Of a stretch of DNA of 64,000 nucleotides, positions 10,735 to 20,900 are shown one piece after another. The notes below the pieces were generated by a model that worked only from the letters and a program-made list of their open reading frames with translations, had not been told where the DNA came from and did no database searches. The translations under genes and the position numbers were made by a program. This DNA comes from Deltaproteobacteria bacterium (GTDB taxonomy: Bacteria > Myxococcota_A > Polyangia > Polyangiales > Ga0077539). The stretch's first letter is position 1. Each line of letters opens with the position of its first letter. The DNA lies in the NCBI GenBank assembly GCA_016704445.1, contig JADJAE010000148.1:7501-71500 (forward strand), given 5' to 3'.

Positions 10735-11574
10735 TCACTGCCCGAAGCGCACCGTCACCGACGCCCGGCCGTCGAAGTCGACACGGGCGTCGTTGTTCAC
10801 CGCGGCGACCCCGACGCCGACGCTCACCCGCTCGGTCACTGGCAGCGTCCCCGACAGGTCGACGCGCTGGCCCGCCGAGTCGCTGTGCACCAGCTGGACG
10901 CCGTAGTGCAGCGCCACCGAATGGCCCGCGCGCGTGGCGTAGCCGAGGCCCGCCTGGAGCCCCGGCCGCAGGGTCATGTGGGGGGTGTAGGCCCCGACGC
11001 TGGCGTCGCCGTAGAAGCCGTCGAGGAAGCCCACGCGCAGCCGCGCCTCGGGGAAGACCTGCACGCGGTTGGTGGGGTAGGTCGGGCTCGTCCGGCAGGC
11101 AGGGGGCACGCAGGCCGGGTCGATGGTGGGCACCGGGAGGCCGTAGACCTCGCGCGCCCCGACGCCGAGGTGCACCCCGAAGAGGCGGGTGTCGAGGCCC
11201 ACGGCGACGGAGCCCGCGCCCATGAACTGATCGGGGGGGACGTTGCGCTCGCCCTCGCTGCCCGGGGCGATCAGGGTGTTGGCCTGGGACTCGACGGCCC
11301 CCTGGGCGATGACCACCACGCTGGTGGGCGTCGTGGTGGAGAGGGGCTGGCGCAGGCGGACGCGCCCCCCGAGGCCGCCGAAGCGGGTGCCCGCCATGGG
11401 GGCGAAGGCGCAGCCGCCGCCGGGAGGGAGGTAGCCGCTGGTCCTCCCGCCGTAGGGGGTGGCCTCGATCTCCAGGGACCTCTGGGGAATGGCCTCGCCC
11501 CGCGACGTGAAGGCGGCGGCGACGCCGAGGCACAGGGTGGCGAGCGTGCGGCGGCGGGTGCTGGGCGTGGTCAT
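10735..11574 (-). CDS. Predicted outer-membrane beta-barrel protein
   Basis: About 279 residues from ATG 11574 (a second Met lies 9 bases upstream). The N-terminus MTTPSTRRRTLATLCLGVAA is a Sec signal with a basic start. The mature part has alternating hydrophobic/polar strands and Gly-aromatic turns (GAREVYGLPV, RLRVGFLDGFYGDASVG, LQAGLGYATRAGHSVALHYG). It ends in an amphipathic strand with a Phe near the end, RASVTVRFGQ, as in outer-membrane porin-like proteins. One Cys pair (PACVPPAC) lies in a loop. No specific family is recognised. The diverged copy at 62084-62922 keeps the same frame over the last 230 residues with mostly conservative replacements, which supports this as a real protein. 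Confidence 0.7.
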   Translation of the reverse strand: MTTPSTRRRTLATLCLGVAAAFTSRGEAIPQRSLEIEATPYGGRTSGYLPPGGGCAFAPMAGTRFGGLGGRVRLRQPLSTTTPTSVVVIAQGAVESQANTLIAPGSEGERNVPPDQFMGAGSVAVGLDTRLFGVHLGVGAREVYGLPVPTIDPACVPPACRTSPTYPTNRVQVFPEARLRVGFLDGFYGDASVGAYTPHMTLRPGLQAGLGYATRAGHSVALHYGVQLVHSDSAGQRVDLSGTLPVTERVSVGVGVAAVNNDARVDFDGRASVTVRFGQ

Positions 11575-11644
11575 GGCAGGCAATCCCCTTACGGGAGGAA
11601 GTATCTCCCCAGACGCCCGGGGTTGAAGGGGATTCCGCGAGGCC

Positions 11645-12481
11645 TCACGCCGTCGGCGGAGACTCCAGGCTGATGCGGCCGAGGGTGCCCGCGCGAAACT
11701 CGTGCACCAGGATGTCGGCGGCCTTGTAGAGGTCGATGGTGCCGCCGGAGCGGAGGCAGCCCCGGCGGCGGCCGATCTCCTCCAGCAGGGCGTTGGCCGA
11801 GGTGGGCGCCTCCTTCAACTTGTAGCGGGCGACCACCAGCGAGGGGTAGCGCTCGAGGAAGTACGCCGCCGCGAAGAGCCCGACGCCCTGGTACTCGATG
11901 GCCGTGTCGGGGATCGCTCCGCCCAGCGCGAGGCGCATCGTCGCGTCGTCGTCCTGGATCTTCGGCCACAGCAGCCCCGGGTTGTCGGTGAGCAGCATCC
12001 CGCTGGGGAGCGTGACGAGCTGGGTCTCCTTGGTGACCGCGGGCTTGTCGCTCACCGCGGCCACCGGGCGCCCCAGCAGGGTGTTGATGAGCGACGACTT
12101 GCCCACGTTGGGGATGCCCGTGATCACCGCGCGCAGGGCCTTGTCGGCGCCTCGCTCCCGCTGCGAGAGGCGCTCGCACATCGCGGGGATGCGCGCGCGC
12201 GCGTCGCCCATGCGGGTGAGGCTGGTGGCGATGGCGAGCACCGTCGGGTCGGACTGGAAGTGCGCGAGCCAGGCCTCGGTGACCTCCGGGTCGGCGAGGT
12301 CGCTCTTGCTGAGCACCTTCACGCAGGGCTTGTCGCGCCGCAGCTCGGCGACGACGGGGTTGGCGCTCGCGGCGGGCATGCGCGCGTCGAGCACCTCGAT
12401 GACCACGTCCTGCGAGGGCATCATCTCGCCGAGGACGCGGCGCGCCTTCGTCATGTGTCCCGGGTACCACTGGATGGCCAT
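11645..12481 (-). CDS. ylqF: YlqF/RbgA-type circularly permuted ribosome-assembly GTPase
   Basis: 278 residues with the G motifs in permuted order typical of the YlqF/RbgA family. G4 comes first (VLSKSDLAD, about residue 60), then the P-loop G1 GIPNVGKSSLINTL (about 122-135), the threonine-containing switch VTKETQ, and G3 DNPGLLWP (about 165). The N-terminus MAIQWYPGHMTKARR is the family hallmark (WYPGHM-KA). The C-terminal part, including AADILVHEFRAGTLGRISLE, is complete here. The family acts in late maturation of the large ribosomal subunit and binds GTP in the cytoplasm. The gene starts 41 bases after the phosphoesterase stop on the same strand. A truncated copy in the right arm lacks the C-terminal third. 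Confidence 0.93.
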   Translation of the reverse strand: MAIQWYPGHMTKARRVLGEMMPSQDVVIEVLDARMPAASANPVVAELRRDKPCVKVLSKSDLADPEVTEAWLAHFQSDPTVLAIATSLTRMGDARARIPAMCERLSQRERGADKALRAVITGIPNVGKSSLINTLLGRPVAAVSDKPAVTKETQLVTLPSGMLLTDNPGLLWPKIQDDDATMRLALGGAIPDTAIEYQGVGLFAAAYFLERYPSLVVARYKLKEAPTSANALLEEIGRRRGCLRSGGTIDLYKAADILVHEFRAGTLGRISLESPPTA

Positions 12482-12522
12482 GGGCCGCTCCTAGCACGCC
12501 CCCCGTGCGTCGTCGTCGCGGC

Positions 12523-13203
12523 TCAGTAGGCGACCCACTTCTGTTCGATGCGGGGGCCCTCGGGGCTCGGCATCATCAGGGTGTAGTGGGCGGTGCGCCC
12601 CTCCGGCGAGGCCCCGACGCTGCCCACGGAGACCACGGTCACGTGGTCGATGGCGCGCACGAAGGGCACGTGCCCGCTGCCGCAGATCACCACGTCCGCC
12701 GGGTCGTCGCCGATGAGCGCGCCCACCTCCTCGTCGTCGAGGTCGGCGGTGATGGCCTCGTCAGGGTCCATGGGCGAGCCGTGCACCAGCACCCACTCGC
12801 GGCCGTCGGGCATCTCCAGCCGCAGCGCCTCGGGCAGCCGCCGCAGCTTCGCCAGAATCAGCTCCCCGAGCGACTCTCGCGCGTCCGTGAAGCGCTGCGC
12901 CGCGGCGCGCTCCTCGTCGGTCTTCGGGTTGAGCCTCGCGGGCTCCATCAGCGCCAGGGCCCGGTCGGTGGTGCCTCGAACGCAGCGCGCGTGGACCTCC
13001 ATCAGCCGCATCCACACGGCCAGCGGGTCGGCGCCGCCCAGCAGCAGGTCGCCCGCCACGAAGATGCTCTCCACCCGCTCGTCCTTGAGGGCCGCGAGCA
13101 CGGCGTCGAGCGCCGCCAGGTTGCCGTGCACGTCCGCGAGGAACGCCATCGGGCCGCGCACGCCCTCCATCTTCCAGGTCCGGTCCGAGGGGGTCGACGT
13201 CAT
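12523..13203 (-). CDS. Calcineurin-like metallophosphoesterase
   Basis: 226 residues from ATG 13203, which has a purine-rich AAAGGG just upstream. An in-frame ATG at 13224 would add seven residues. Metal-binding motifs of the calcineurin/YfcE-like superfamily are present: FLADVHGNLAALDAVL (DxH), FVAGDLLLGG (GD), RGTTDRAL where GNHD is usual, VLVHGSPMDPD (H) and ICGSGHVPFVRAI (GHxH-like). The family hydrolyses phosphoesters, but no substrate can be given. It lies in a same-strand run with the CBS protein upstream and the GTPase downstream. The inverted copy at 60795-61474 differs by only a few conservative replacements and one frameshift. Confidence 0.85.
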   Translation of the reverse strand: MTSTPSDRTWKMEGVRGPMAFLADVHGNLAALDAVLAALKDERVESIFVAGDLLLGGADPLAVWMRLMEVHARCVRGTTDRALALMEPARLNPKTDEERAAAQRFTDARESLGELILAKLRRLPEALRLEMPDGREWVLVHGSPMDPDEAITADLDDEEVGALIGDDPADVVICGSGHVPFVRAIDHVTVVSVGSVGASPEGRTAHYTLMMPSPEGPRIEQKWVAY

Positions 13204-13248
13204 CACGCAACCCTTTACGTCCATGGCGCTCCGCGCGCCAGCGCGCTC

Positions 13249-14572
<1,324 letters not shown>

Positions 14573-14829
14573 CGATATTTACGCTGTCCGTTCGCCCGTC
14601 GCAGGGGAGCAATGATCCCCCTGCGATGGAGCGGCGCACGCTATCACCCGCCTCCCCGGGGTGCCAGCGCGGCGCGGGGATCGACGCCATGTCGGCGGGC
14701 CGTGCCATCGGCGCGTCGACGGCGCGGCTGAGCGGCGCGCCGCGCCGATGGACACGGCTTTCGCAATCGGATACGGACCGCGGCGAACGCCGCGCGAAAG
14801 TCGCACGTCGCTGTCAGGTACGGTGCTGC

Positions 14830-17289
14830 ATGCGAAGCGTGGTGGTCGGCGGGGGTCTGTCGCTCGTGGCGGCCTTGCTGGCGGGCTGTCCCGCTGATTC
14901 GACGTCACCGGATGCGGGCCGCGACGCGACCGTCGACCGCCCGGGGACGGACGCCTCCGCGGACGCGGGCGCCCCGGACGCGGGGCCGCCGTCGGTGCGC
15001 TTCCGCGTCCCGACGAGCGGGCTGCCCGACCCGCTGGAGGTGCCGTTTCCGAGCGACCTCTATCGCTCGGCGCCGGGCCGCACCGTCACCGACCAGCTCA
15101 CCAACTGGCGCAACGCCGGGGTCACGCGCGGCACCAACGTGCTGCGCTACGCCTACGCGGGCCTCGACGGCTTCGGCCACACGGCGGCCGCGCAGTTTCT
15201 CATCGACGGCAGCGACCCCATCGACCTCGCGAGCCTGCCGCGCACCGGCGCCGAGTGCATGGCCGCCGCGTCGTCGGTGGCGATCGTCGACGTCGACGAC
15301 GTCGCGGACGGCAGCCCGCGGCGGCTGCCCTGCGTCGCGAGCTACGTCCCCGAGCTGCAGATCGTGATGGTGCAGACCGAAGGGGCGCCGCTGCTGCCGG
15401 GGCGCCGCTACGCGGTGGTGCTGACCGACCGGGTGCGCACCGTGGCGGGGCGCGCGCTGACGGCGGCGTCGGAGTTCGCGGCCATTCGCGACGGCGCGCC
15501 GGGCGTGCGGGCCACCGCGGCCGGGGCGCTCTACGGCCCGGCCCTCGATCGCGCGACCGCGGCGCTCGGAGCGGGCTTCGAGGCCAGTCACGTGGCGGGC
15601 CTCGCGGTGTACTCCGCGAGCACCGAGCACCGGCGGCTGCGCGGCGTGCGCGACGCCCTCGTGCGCGGCGACCACGGCCCCGCTCCGCAGCTGCGCATGG
15701 ACACCGCGGGCGCGGCGCCCTTCGGCGCGTACCGCTTCGGCGCGACCGCGCAGCCGGGCGACACCGCCACGCTCGACCAGTGGCTCGGCACGGCGGAGCG
15801 CGACCCCGCGACGGGCCGCGACCTCCCGGGCTCGCCGGGCGACACCGGCCACCCCGGATCGGCCACCGTGGGCATGCCCCACGACGCCATCGGCGCGGTG
15901 CTCCACGGGGCCTTCGACGCCCCCGAATTCCGCCGCGCGTGGAACCGCACGCCGCTCCCCGGCGACGGCGACTTCGCGTTCGGCGCGGACGGCCGCGTGA
16001 CGGCGCAGGCGAGCCCGACGAAGGTGCCCGTGACGGTGGTGCTGCCCCGCGCGGCGCCGCCCGCGGCGGGCTACCCCGTGGTGATCTTCGCCCACGGCAC
16101 CCCGTCCAACCGGCAGTTCGTGATGACCTTCGCCAACGAGCTGGCGCGCGCGGGCGTGGCCACGGTCGCGATGGACGGCCTCTACCACGGGGTGCGCGCG
16201 TCGGGCAGCACCGACACCCGCACGAACTACCCGGGCAGCTACCAGGGCCCCGACGGCTTCGCCGACCAGACGGACACGTCGAGCACCACGCCCGACATCA
16301 CGGGCAGCTTCGCGAGCGCGCCGCGGTACCGGGCCAACGTGTGGCAGTTTCAGATCGAGTGGTGCCAGCTGCGGCGGCTCATCGCCAACCCCGCGCTCGA
16401 CCTGAGCGCGGCCGCGGCGCAGTTTCCCGCGGGCACCGCGCTGCGCTTCGACCCGAGCCGCATCGGGTGGCTCGGCACCTCCTACGGCGCGATGACCGGC
16501 GGCGTGGTGATGGCCATCGAGCCGGAGATTCGCGCGTTCATGCTCAACGTGGGCAACGGTGACCAGCTCCAGTGGCTCGGACAGGCGCCGGCCAACGCGT
16601 CGCAGAGTTCCATCGTGACGCTGCTCTTCGGGGCGCCCTCCGCGGCGCTGGTGCCGTTCACGCGCTTCCACCCGCTGATGAACATCGCCTTCGGCGCGGT
16701 CGAGTCCGTCTTCGGGATGGCCTTCGCGCAGGACTTCGCCCGTCGCGCCGACGCGCCGCACCCCGACGTCCTCATGACCGAGGTGGAGTACGACGAGTAC
16801 GTGCCCAACCGCAGCACGGAGACCTTCGCCGCGGCGCTGAGCATTCCGCAGGTCACCCCGACCGCGCGCACGATCGGCACGCTCGCGCAGGCGCCCTCGC
16901 CGGTAACGGGCAACGTCGGCGGGCGCACCCGCGGGCTCGTGCACCTCGGCTCCGCGAGCCACTCGTCGAACCTCGGCCGCCGCTGGGACCTCCGCTCGTA
17001 CGAGTTTCCCGCGGCGCTGCAGGACGACGTGCAGCCGACCCTCCCGGCGCTGCGCCCGCCGGTGTGGGTGCGCCAGCCCGTGGTGGCCGTGCAGGCGATG
17101 ATGGTGCGGTACTTCGAGACCGCCTTCGCGGGCGCGGCGGTCATCGACGCGGGCGCCGTCCCCCGGCGCATCGACTTCGACGACGACGGCTACTGCGACG
17201 CCACCGAGCGCGCGATGGGCACCTCGTGGATCGACCCCGCCGCGCACCCCGCGGGCGCCCCCGACTGCGCCTGGACCCCTGGCTTCTAG
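14830..17289 (+). CDS. Secreted alpha/beta-hydrolase lipoprotein, lipase-like
   Basis: 819 residues from ATG 14830. The N-terminus MRSVVVGGGLSLVAALLAGC is a lipoprotein signal (lipobox LLAGC), followed by an Asp/Ala-rich linker. The same open frame extends far upstream only because it runs antisense to the preceding genes. The start of the mature part, GLPDPLEVPFPSDLY, resembles the N-terminal domain of extracellular VolA/Pla-type lipases. An alpha/beta-hydrolase core follows with VVIFAHGTPSNRQ (oxyanion region) and the nucleophile elbow GWLGTSYGAMTG near residue 545. The end, IDFDDDGYCDATERAMGT, is a small Ca-binding-like Asp motif. It probably hydrolyses lipid or ester substrates at the cell surface. 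The assignment to a specific lipase subfamily is tentative. Confidence 0.75.
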   Translation: MRSVVVGGGLSLVAALLAGCPADSTSPDAGRDATVDRPGTDASADAGAPDAGPPSVRFRVPTSGLPDPLEVPFPSDLYRSAPGRTVTDQLTNWRNAGVTRGTNVLRYAYAGLDGFGHTAAAQFLIDGSDPIDLASLPRTGAECMAAASSVAIVDVDDVADGSPRRLPCVASYVPELQIVMVQTEGAPLLPGRRYAVVLTDRVRTVAGRALTAASEFAAIRDGAPGVRATAAGALYGPALDRATAALGAGFEASHVAGLAVYSASTEHRRLRGVRDALVRGDHGPAPQLRMDTAGAAPFGAYRFGATAQPGDTATLDQWLGTAERDPATGRDLPGSPGDTGHPGSATVGMPHDAIGAVLHGAFDAPEFRRAWNRTPLPGDGDFAFGADGRVTAQASPTKVPVTVVLPRAAPPAAGYPVVIFAHGTPSNRQFVMTFANELARAGVATVAMDGLYHGVRASGSTDTRTNYPGSYQGPDGFADQTDTSSTTPDITGSFASAPRYRANVWQFQIEWCQLRRLIANPALDLSAAAAQFPAGTALRFDPSRIGWLGTSYGAMTGGVVMAIEPEIRAFMLNVGNGDQLQWLGQAPANASQSSIVTLLFGAPSAALVPFTRFHPLMNIAFGAVESVFGMAFAQDFARRADAPHPDVLMTEVEYDEYVPNRSTETFAAALSIPQVTPTARTIGTLAQAPSPVTGNVGGRTRGLVHLGSASHSSNLGRRWDLRSYEFPAALQDDVQPTLPALRPPVWVRQPVVAVQAMMVRYFETAFAGAAVIDAGAVPRRIDFDDDGYCDATERAMGTSWIDPAAHPAGAPDCAWTPGF

Positions 17290-17609
17290 GCCACGGCGCG
17301 CATCGCGAAGGCGCGGCTGACGACGGCGGGCGAGGCCTGCGAAGCTGCGCGCCCGACCCATGGCAGCCCTCACCGCGGACACGGTGAGACGTGGGAGGTC
17401 GTCGACGCGCGCCTCGCCGAGGTGGTGCGTGCTCGCGAAGGTGCTCGACCGCTGCGAAGACGCCGCGCGCAAGGCGGTCGAGCACCTCTCGTCCGCGCGC
17501 GCTGACGGTGGGGGCCCGTCGACGAGCGCCCTGGTTTCTCGGGGAGGGGGATCAGGAGAGAGGCACCGCCGTGGATGCCTCATCCCCCTTCGGGCAGGGG
17601 CGGTACCCG
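17290..17609. other. Intergenic stretch, no convincing gene
   Basis: Between the lipase-like gene and the convergent broken Cys-rich gene. A frame on the + strand from about 17383 reads HGETWEVVDARLAEVVRAR before losing protein-like character, so a small gene remnant is possible. I see no promoter or terminator I could defend. Confidence 0.4.
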
Positions 17610-19626
17610 CTACAGATCCAGCGTGATCACGCCGGGGAAGGTCGCGGAGCAGGGCGTGTGGCCGTCGGTGCGACCGCGTACGCCCGTCGAGGTGTGCACC
17701 GTGATGCCGCCTCGCACCACGTTGAGCGTCCAGGTCGCATCCGCGACGGCGCTGGTGAACGCCTCCGGGCAGATCAGGTAGCGCCCCGAGGGGAAGGTGC
17801 CGCTCCAGGTGATGTTCTCGGGGCCACTCCGACTCGTGTCGTCGACGTCGAGCGTGCCCCCACACGCCATCGTGGTGCCGTAGAAGATCTCCGTGCCGCA
17901 GGGAGGCACGACGTGCAGGTCCATGTCGCCCGGCGTGGATCCACGTCAGCGTCATGCGCAGCGTGCCGGCGCTGACGCAGGTCCCGGCGGCGCTGTCTTG
18001 CCCCGTCGCACAGGCCCGCCCGCAGGTGCCGCAGTGGTTGCGATCCGTCGCGGTGTCGACGCACGCGCCGCCGCAGGTGGTCCTGGGCGCGGCGCAGGCC
18101 GTCGTGCACGCCGAGCTCGCGCACACCTGGTCCGCCGAGCACACCGTCGGCAACCGCCGCAGTGGATGTTGTCGCTGGTCGTCGATGCACGACTGCAACG
18201 AGCCCGCGCCGCAAACGACCCGCGGAGGAGGCGCAGGTGATGCGACAAACCCCGCCCGTGCACGTCTGCCCGCTCCCGCACGCGACGCCGCAGGCGCCAC
18301 AATGGGCGCGGTCGGTCTGCAGGTCGCGGCAGGCGCCGCCGCAAGAGGTCTGCCCCAACGGGCACGTCATCCCGCCCGTACACACGCCTGCGGTGGCGGT
18401 CTGCCCCGAGAGACAGACGTTGTTGCAGGCGCCGCAGTGCGCGGCGCTGCTCAGCGTGTTGGTCTCGCAGCCGTTGGCGGCCATAGCGTCGCAGTTGCCG
18501 AAGTTCGGCGCGCAGGTGACGACGCCGCAGGCGCCCGCCGCGCAGGTGTGCGTGGCGACGTTGGCGAGCGCGCAGGCCCGCGCGCACGCGCCGCAGTGCG
18601 CGGTATCGGTCTGCGTGTTCACGCACGCGCCGCCGCAGGTGGTCATCGTGCAGCTCGACGCGCACGCGCCGCTCACGCACATCTGCGCGTCCAGCCGCCG
18701 CAGGCGTTGTTGCAGGCGCCGCAGTGCGCGGCGCTGCTCAGCGTGTTGGTCTGCAGCCGTTGGCCGCCATAGCGTCGCAGTTGCCGAAGTTCGGCGCGCA
18801 GGTGACGACGCCGCAGGCGCCCGCCGCGCAGGTGTGCGTGGCGACGTTGGCGAGCGCGCAGGCCCGTCCGCAGCCGCCGCAGTTCCCGACGGAGGTCGCG
18901 GTGTCGAAGCACGCCAGCGGCATGCCCGCGGCGGCGCAGTTGGTCTGGCCCATCGGACAGGTCGGGGTGGTGCTGGGGGTGAAGCAACTCACGGCTGTGG
19001 GCGAGGTGCGATCCGTCGTGCTGCCATCCCCGAGCTGGCCAGCGGTGTTGGATCCCCAGCAGCGCACGGAGCCGTCCATCAGCCGCGCGCAGGTGTTGTC
19101 ATGGCCCCCGGCGATCTCCACCACGTTGCTCAGCCCCGTGACCGTGACCGGCGAGGTGCGATCCGTCGTGCTGCCATCCCCGAGCTGGCCAGGGGTGTTG
19201 TATCCCCAGCAGCGGACGGAGCCGTCCATCAGCCGCGCGCAGGTGTGATTATCGCCCGCCGTGATCTCCACCACGTTGCTCAGCCCCGTGACCGTGACCG
19301 GCGAGGTGCGATCCGTCGTGCTGCCATCCCCGAGCTGGCGAGGTGTCATCCCCAGCAGCGGACGGAGCCGTCCATCAGCCGCGCGCAGGTGTGGTTATAG
19401 CCCGCGGCGATTTCCACGGCATTGCTCAGTCCCATGACCATGACCGGCGAGAGGCGAGTCGTCGTGCTGCCGTCCCCGAGCTGGCCTAAGTCGTTAGCTC
19501 CCCAGCATTGCACGGTGCCGTTCATCAGGCGCGCGCAGGTGTGTATCCCTGCGTCGGCGGGGACTGCCGCGCTAGTGAGTCGATCGAAGCTACGGGAATT
19601 ATTGCGACGGAGAGCGTCGGGTGACA
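17610..19626 (-). pseudogene. Broken RCC1-repeat plus Cys-rich repeat surface protein
   Basis: Read 3' to 5' on the + strand, three frames join into one protein. Four RCC1-like units come first, of the form HTCARLMDGSVRCWGxNxxGQLGDGS (about 19560-18990). Cys-rich CGACGRACALANVATHTCAAGACG units follow (about 18980-17960). The C-terminal beta-domain, MDLHVVPPCGTEIFYG to TFPGVITLDL, ends at 17610. Frameshifts fall near 19345 (a repeat unit short by about four bases compared with its neighbours), 18760 (TCTGCAG against TCTCGCAG in the duplicate), 18240 and 17940. No lipoprotein signal is seen upstream of the first RCC1 unit, so the 5' end is also missing or displaced. The domain pair matches other lipoproteins in this window. 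It is either a decayed gene or a repeat-rich gene with many sequencing indels. Confidence 0.7.
18419..18866. repeat. Two near-identical 160-bp direct repeats inside the Cys-rich gene
   Basis: Bases 18419-18580 and 18706-18866 are nearly identical, with one base lost in the second copy. Each encodes the same Cys-rich unit on the minus strand (CGACNN, NGCETNTLSS, CAPNFGNCDAMAANG, ACALANVATHTC). The near-identity over DNA, including silent positions, points to a recent tandem-type duplication or an assembly stutter rather than old protein repeats. Confidence 0.85.
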
Positions 19627-20066
19627 TTTCCTCCCTACGGTCGAGCTCTGAGCCTCGGCGAGGTCGGTCGAGCGCCTCTCGCCCGCGGGCGGGCTGCTCC
19701 CTCACGCACCGTCGCGACAACAGAGCACCCCGCCGTTCGCGGACCCGACCTCTTCGAAGCCGGTCGTGCACGCGGGGGCTCAGCGCGCGAGCGCCGCGGC
19801 GGGGCCCACGCACTCGGACGAGGTGCGGTCGACCCAGGGCCAGAGCGTGCGGTGAGTGACCGTGAAGAAGGTCCCGCGGGGCACGGCGCCGCCGACGGCA
19901 GCCACGGCGTGAGCCAGCGGGCGCTCGACGAGGAGCAGGCCCCACGCCATCTCAGGCGCCGTAGCGGGTGAGGGCCGCGCGCGTGAAGGTGGGCGCGGTG
20001 CGCAACGAAAGGGCGCGCTCGGTGAGCTGGAGGGTGCCCGCGCCGACGAGCAGCGAGCGGTCCCGC
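19627..20066. other. Gap with weak minus-strand coding signal
   Basis: On the minus strand a frame that reads LLVGAGTLQLTERALSLRTA ends at about 19944. A small ORF, MAWGLLLVERPLAHAVAAVG (about 56 codons, 19948 downward), overlaps its stop. Both look more protein-like than random, but neither has a recognisable family or a clear start. They may be the remains of a gene lying downstream of the small lipoprotein at 20067. Confidence 0.3.
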
Positions 20067-20663
20067 TCAGGGGTGACGGTCGTCGAGCTCGGTGACGTAG
20101 AGCTGCGCGGGGTTGTTGGCCGACGCGTCAAAGGACCCCACCCAGATGTCGTAGCGGCCCGGCGCCGGGCTGTGGAAGTCGAGCGTGGGCATGTGGGGCG
20201 CGCCCCAGCCGCGGCCGTGGTCGTCGTTGCAGCGCCAGTGGCCGTTGGGCTCGCGGATGACCAGCGTGGCGTCGACGGCCGCGTCGGTGAGCACGTAGAA
20301 GCGCAGCAGCGAGAAGACCACGCCAGCCTCGAACTGGAAGTGGAAGTCGGGGCGCCGCGTGACGAAGGATCGGCCGCAGGGGGTGCCGCCCTCGCTGTCG
20401 TGCATGCGCAGGTCGGCGATGTTGATGGGGTTGCGCCCGCCGCCCGCGGTGAGGGGGAAGGCCCACGGGTCGGGCGTGAAGCCGCTGGTGAGCTGACCGC
20501 CGCCGAAGTTGGCCTCGCCGTTGAAGTCGAGGGTCGAGTCGGCCGTCGCCCAGGCGCGCGTGTCGCCGGCGGTGAAGGCGTAGGACGGGCCGCGGGGCGT
20601 CGAGGCGCAGCCGGCGGCGATCAGGGCGGACGCAAGAAGCACTGTAATGGAAGGCGTTTGCAT
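20067..20663 (-). CDS. Small secreted lipoprotein with PPC-like beta domain
   Basis: 198 residues from ATG 20663. The signal MQTPSITVLLASALIAAGC has the lipobox IAAGC. The mature part has patterns seen in bacterial pre-peptidase C-terminal (PPC) beta-sandwich domains: LVIREPNGHWRCNDDHGRG, then DFHSPAPGRYDIWVGSFD and AQLYVTELDD at the end. That domain type usually accompanies secreted proteins and may bind other surface polymers. One Cys pair (TPCGRS and HWRCND) could form a disulfide. No enzyme motif is seen. It is a stand-alone gene read away from the M19-like gene. Confidence 0.7.
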   Translation of the reverse strand: MQTPSITVLLASALIAAGCASTPRGPSYAFTAGDTRAWATADSTLDFNGEANFGGGQLTSGFTPDPWAFPLTAGGGRNPINIADLRMHDSEGGTPCGRSFVTRRPDFHFQFEAGVVFSLLRFYVLTDAAVDATLVIREPNGHWRCNDDHGRGWGAPHMPTLDFHSPAPGRYDIWVGSFDASANNPAQLYVTELDDRHP

Positions 20664-20730
20664 GGGTAGTCGGATCCTCCAGGCCCGGGACGCTATCACG
20701 GTGTCGCGCGCCGGCTCCGGCACCTCCGGG

Positions 20731-20890
20731 TCAGCGCCGGGGCGGCAGCGCCGGCAGCGCCACGAGCTCGACCGCGCCGTCGCGCGCCCATGCGGCGACG
20801 GTCCGGCCGCAAGCGAACCCGAGCGGTGCGGACTTGATCTTGATCTTGACCGCGGCCAGCTCCTTGGGCGGGCACCACTGTCTGTTCGTC
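20731..20890 (-). other. Possible small ORF without a clear start
   Basis: The minus-strand frame reads NRQWCPPKELAAVKIKIKSA and ends AVELVALPALPPRR, which looks protein-like. A GGAGGGGGG run lies just upstream, but no ATG, GTG or TTG stands in the right place. It sits between the small lipoprotein and the stop of the M19-like gene. Confidence 0.25.
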
Positions 20891-20900
20891 GTCCCCCCTC

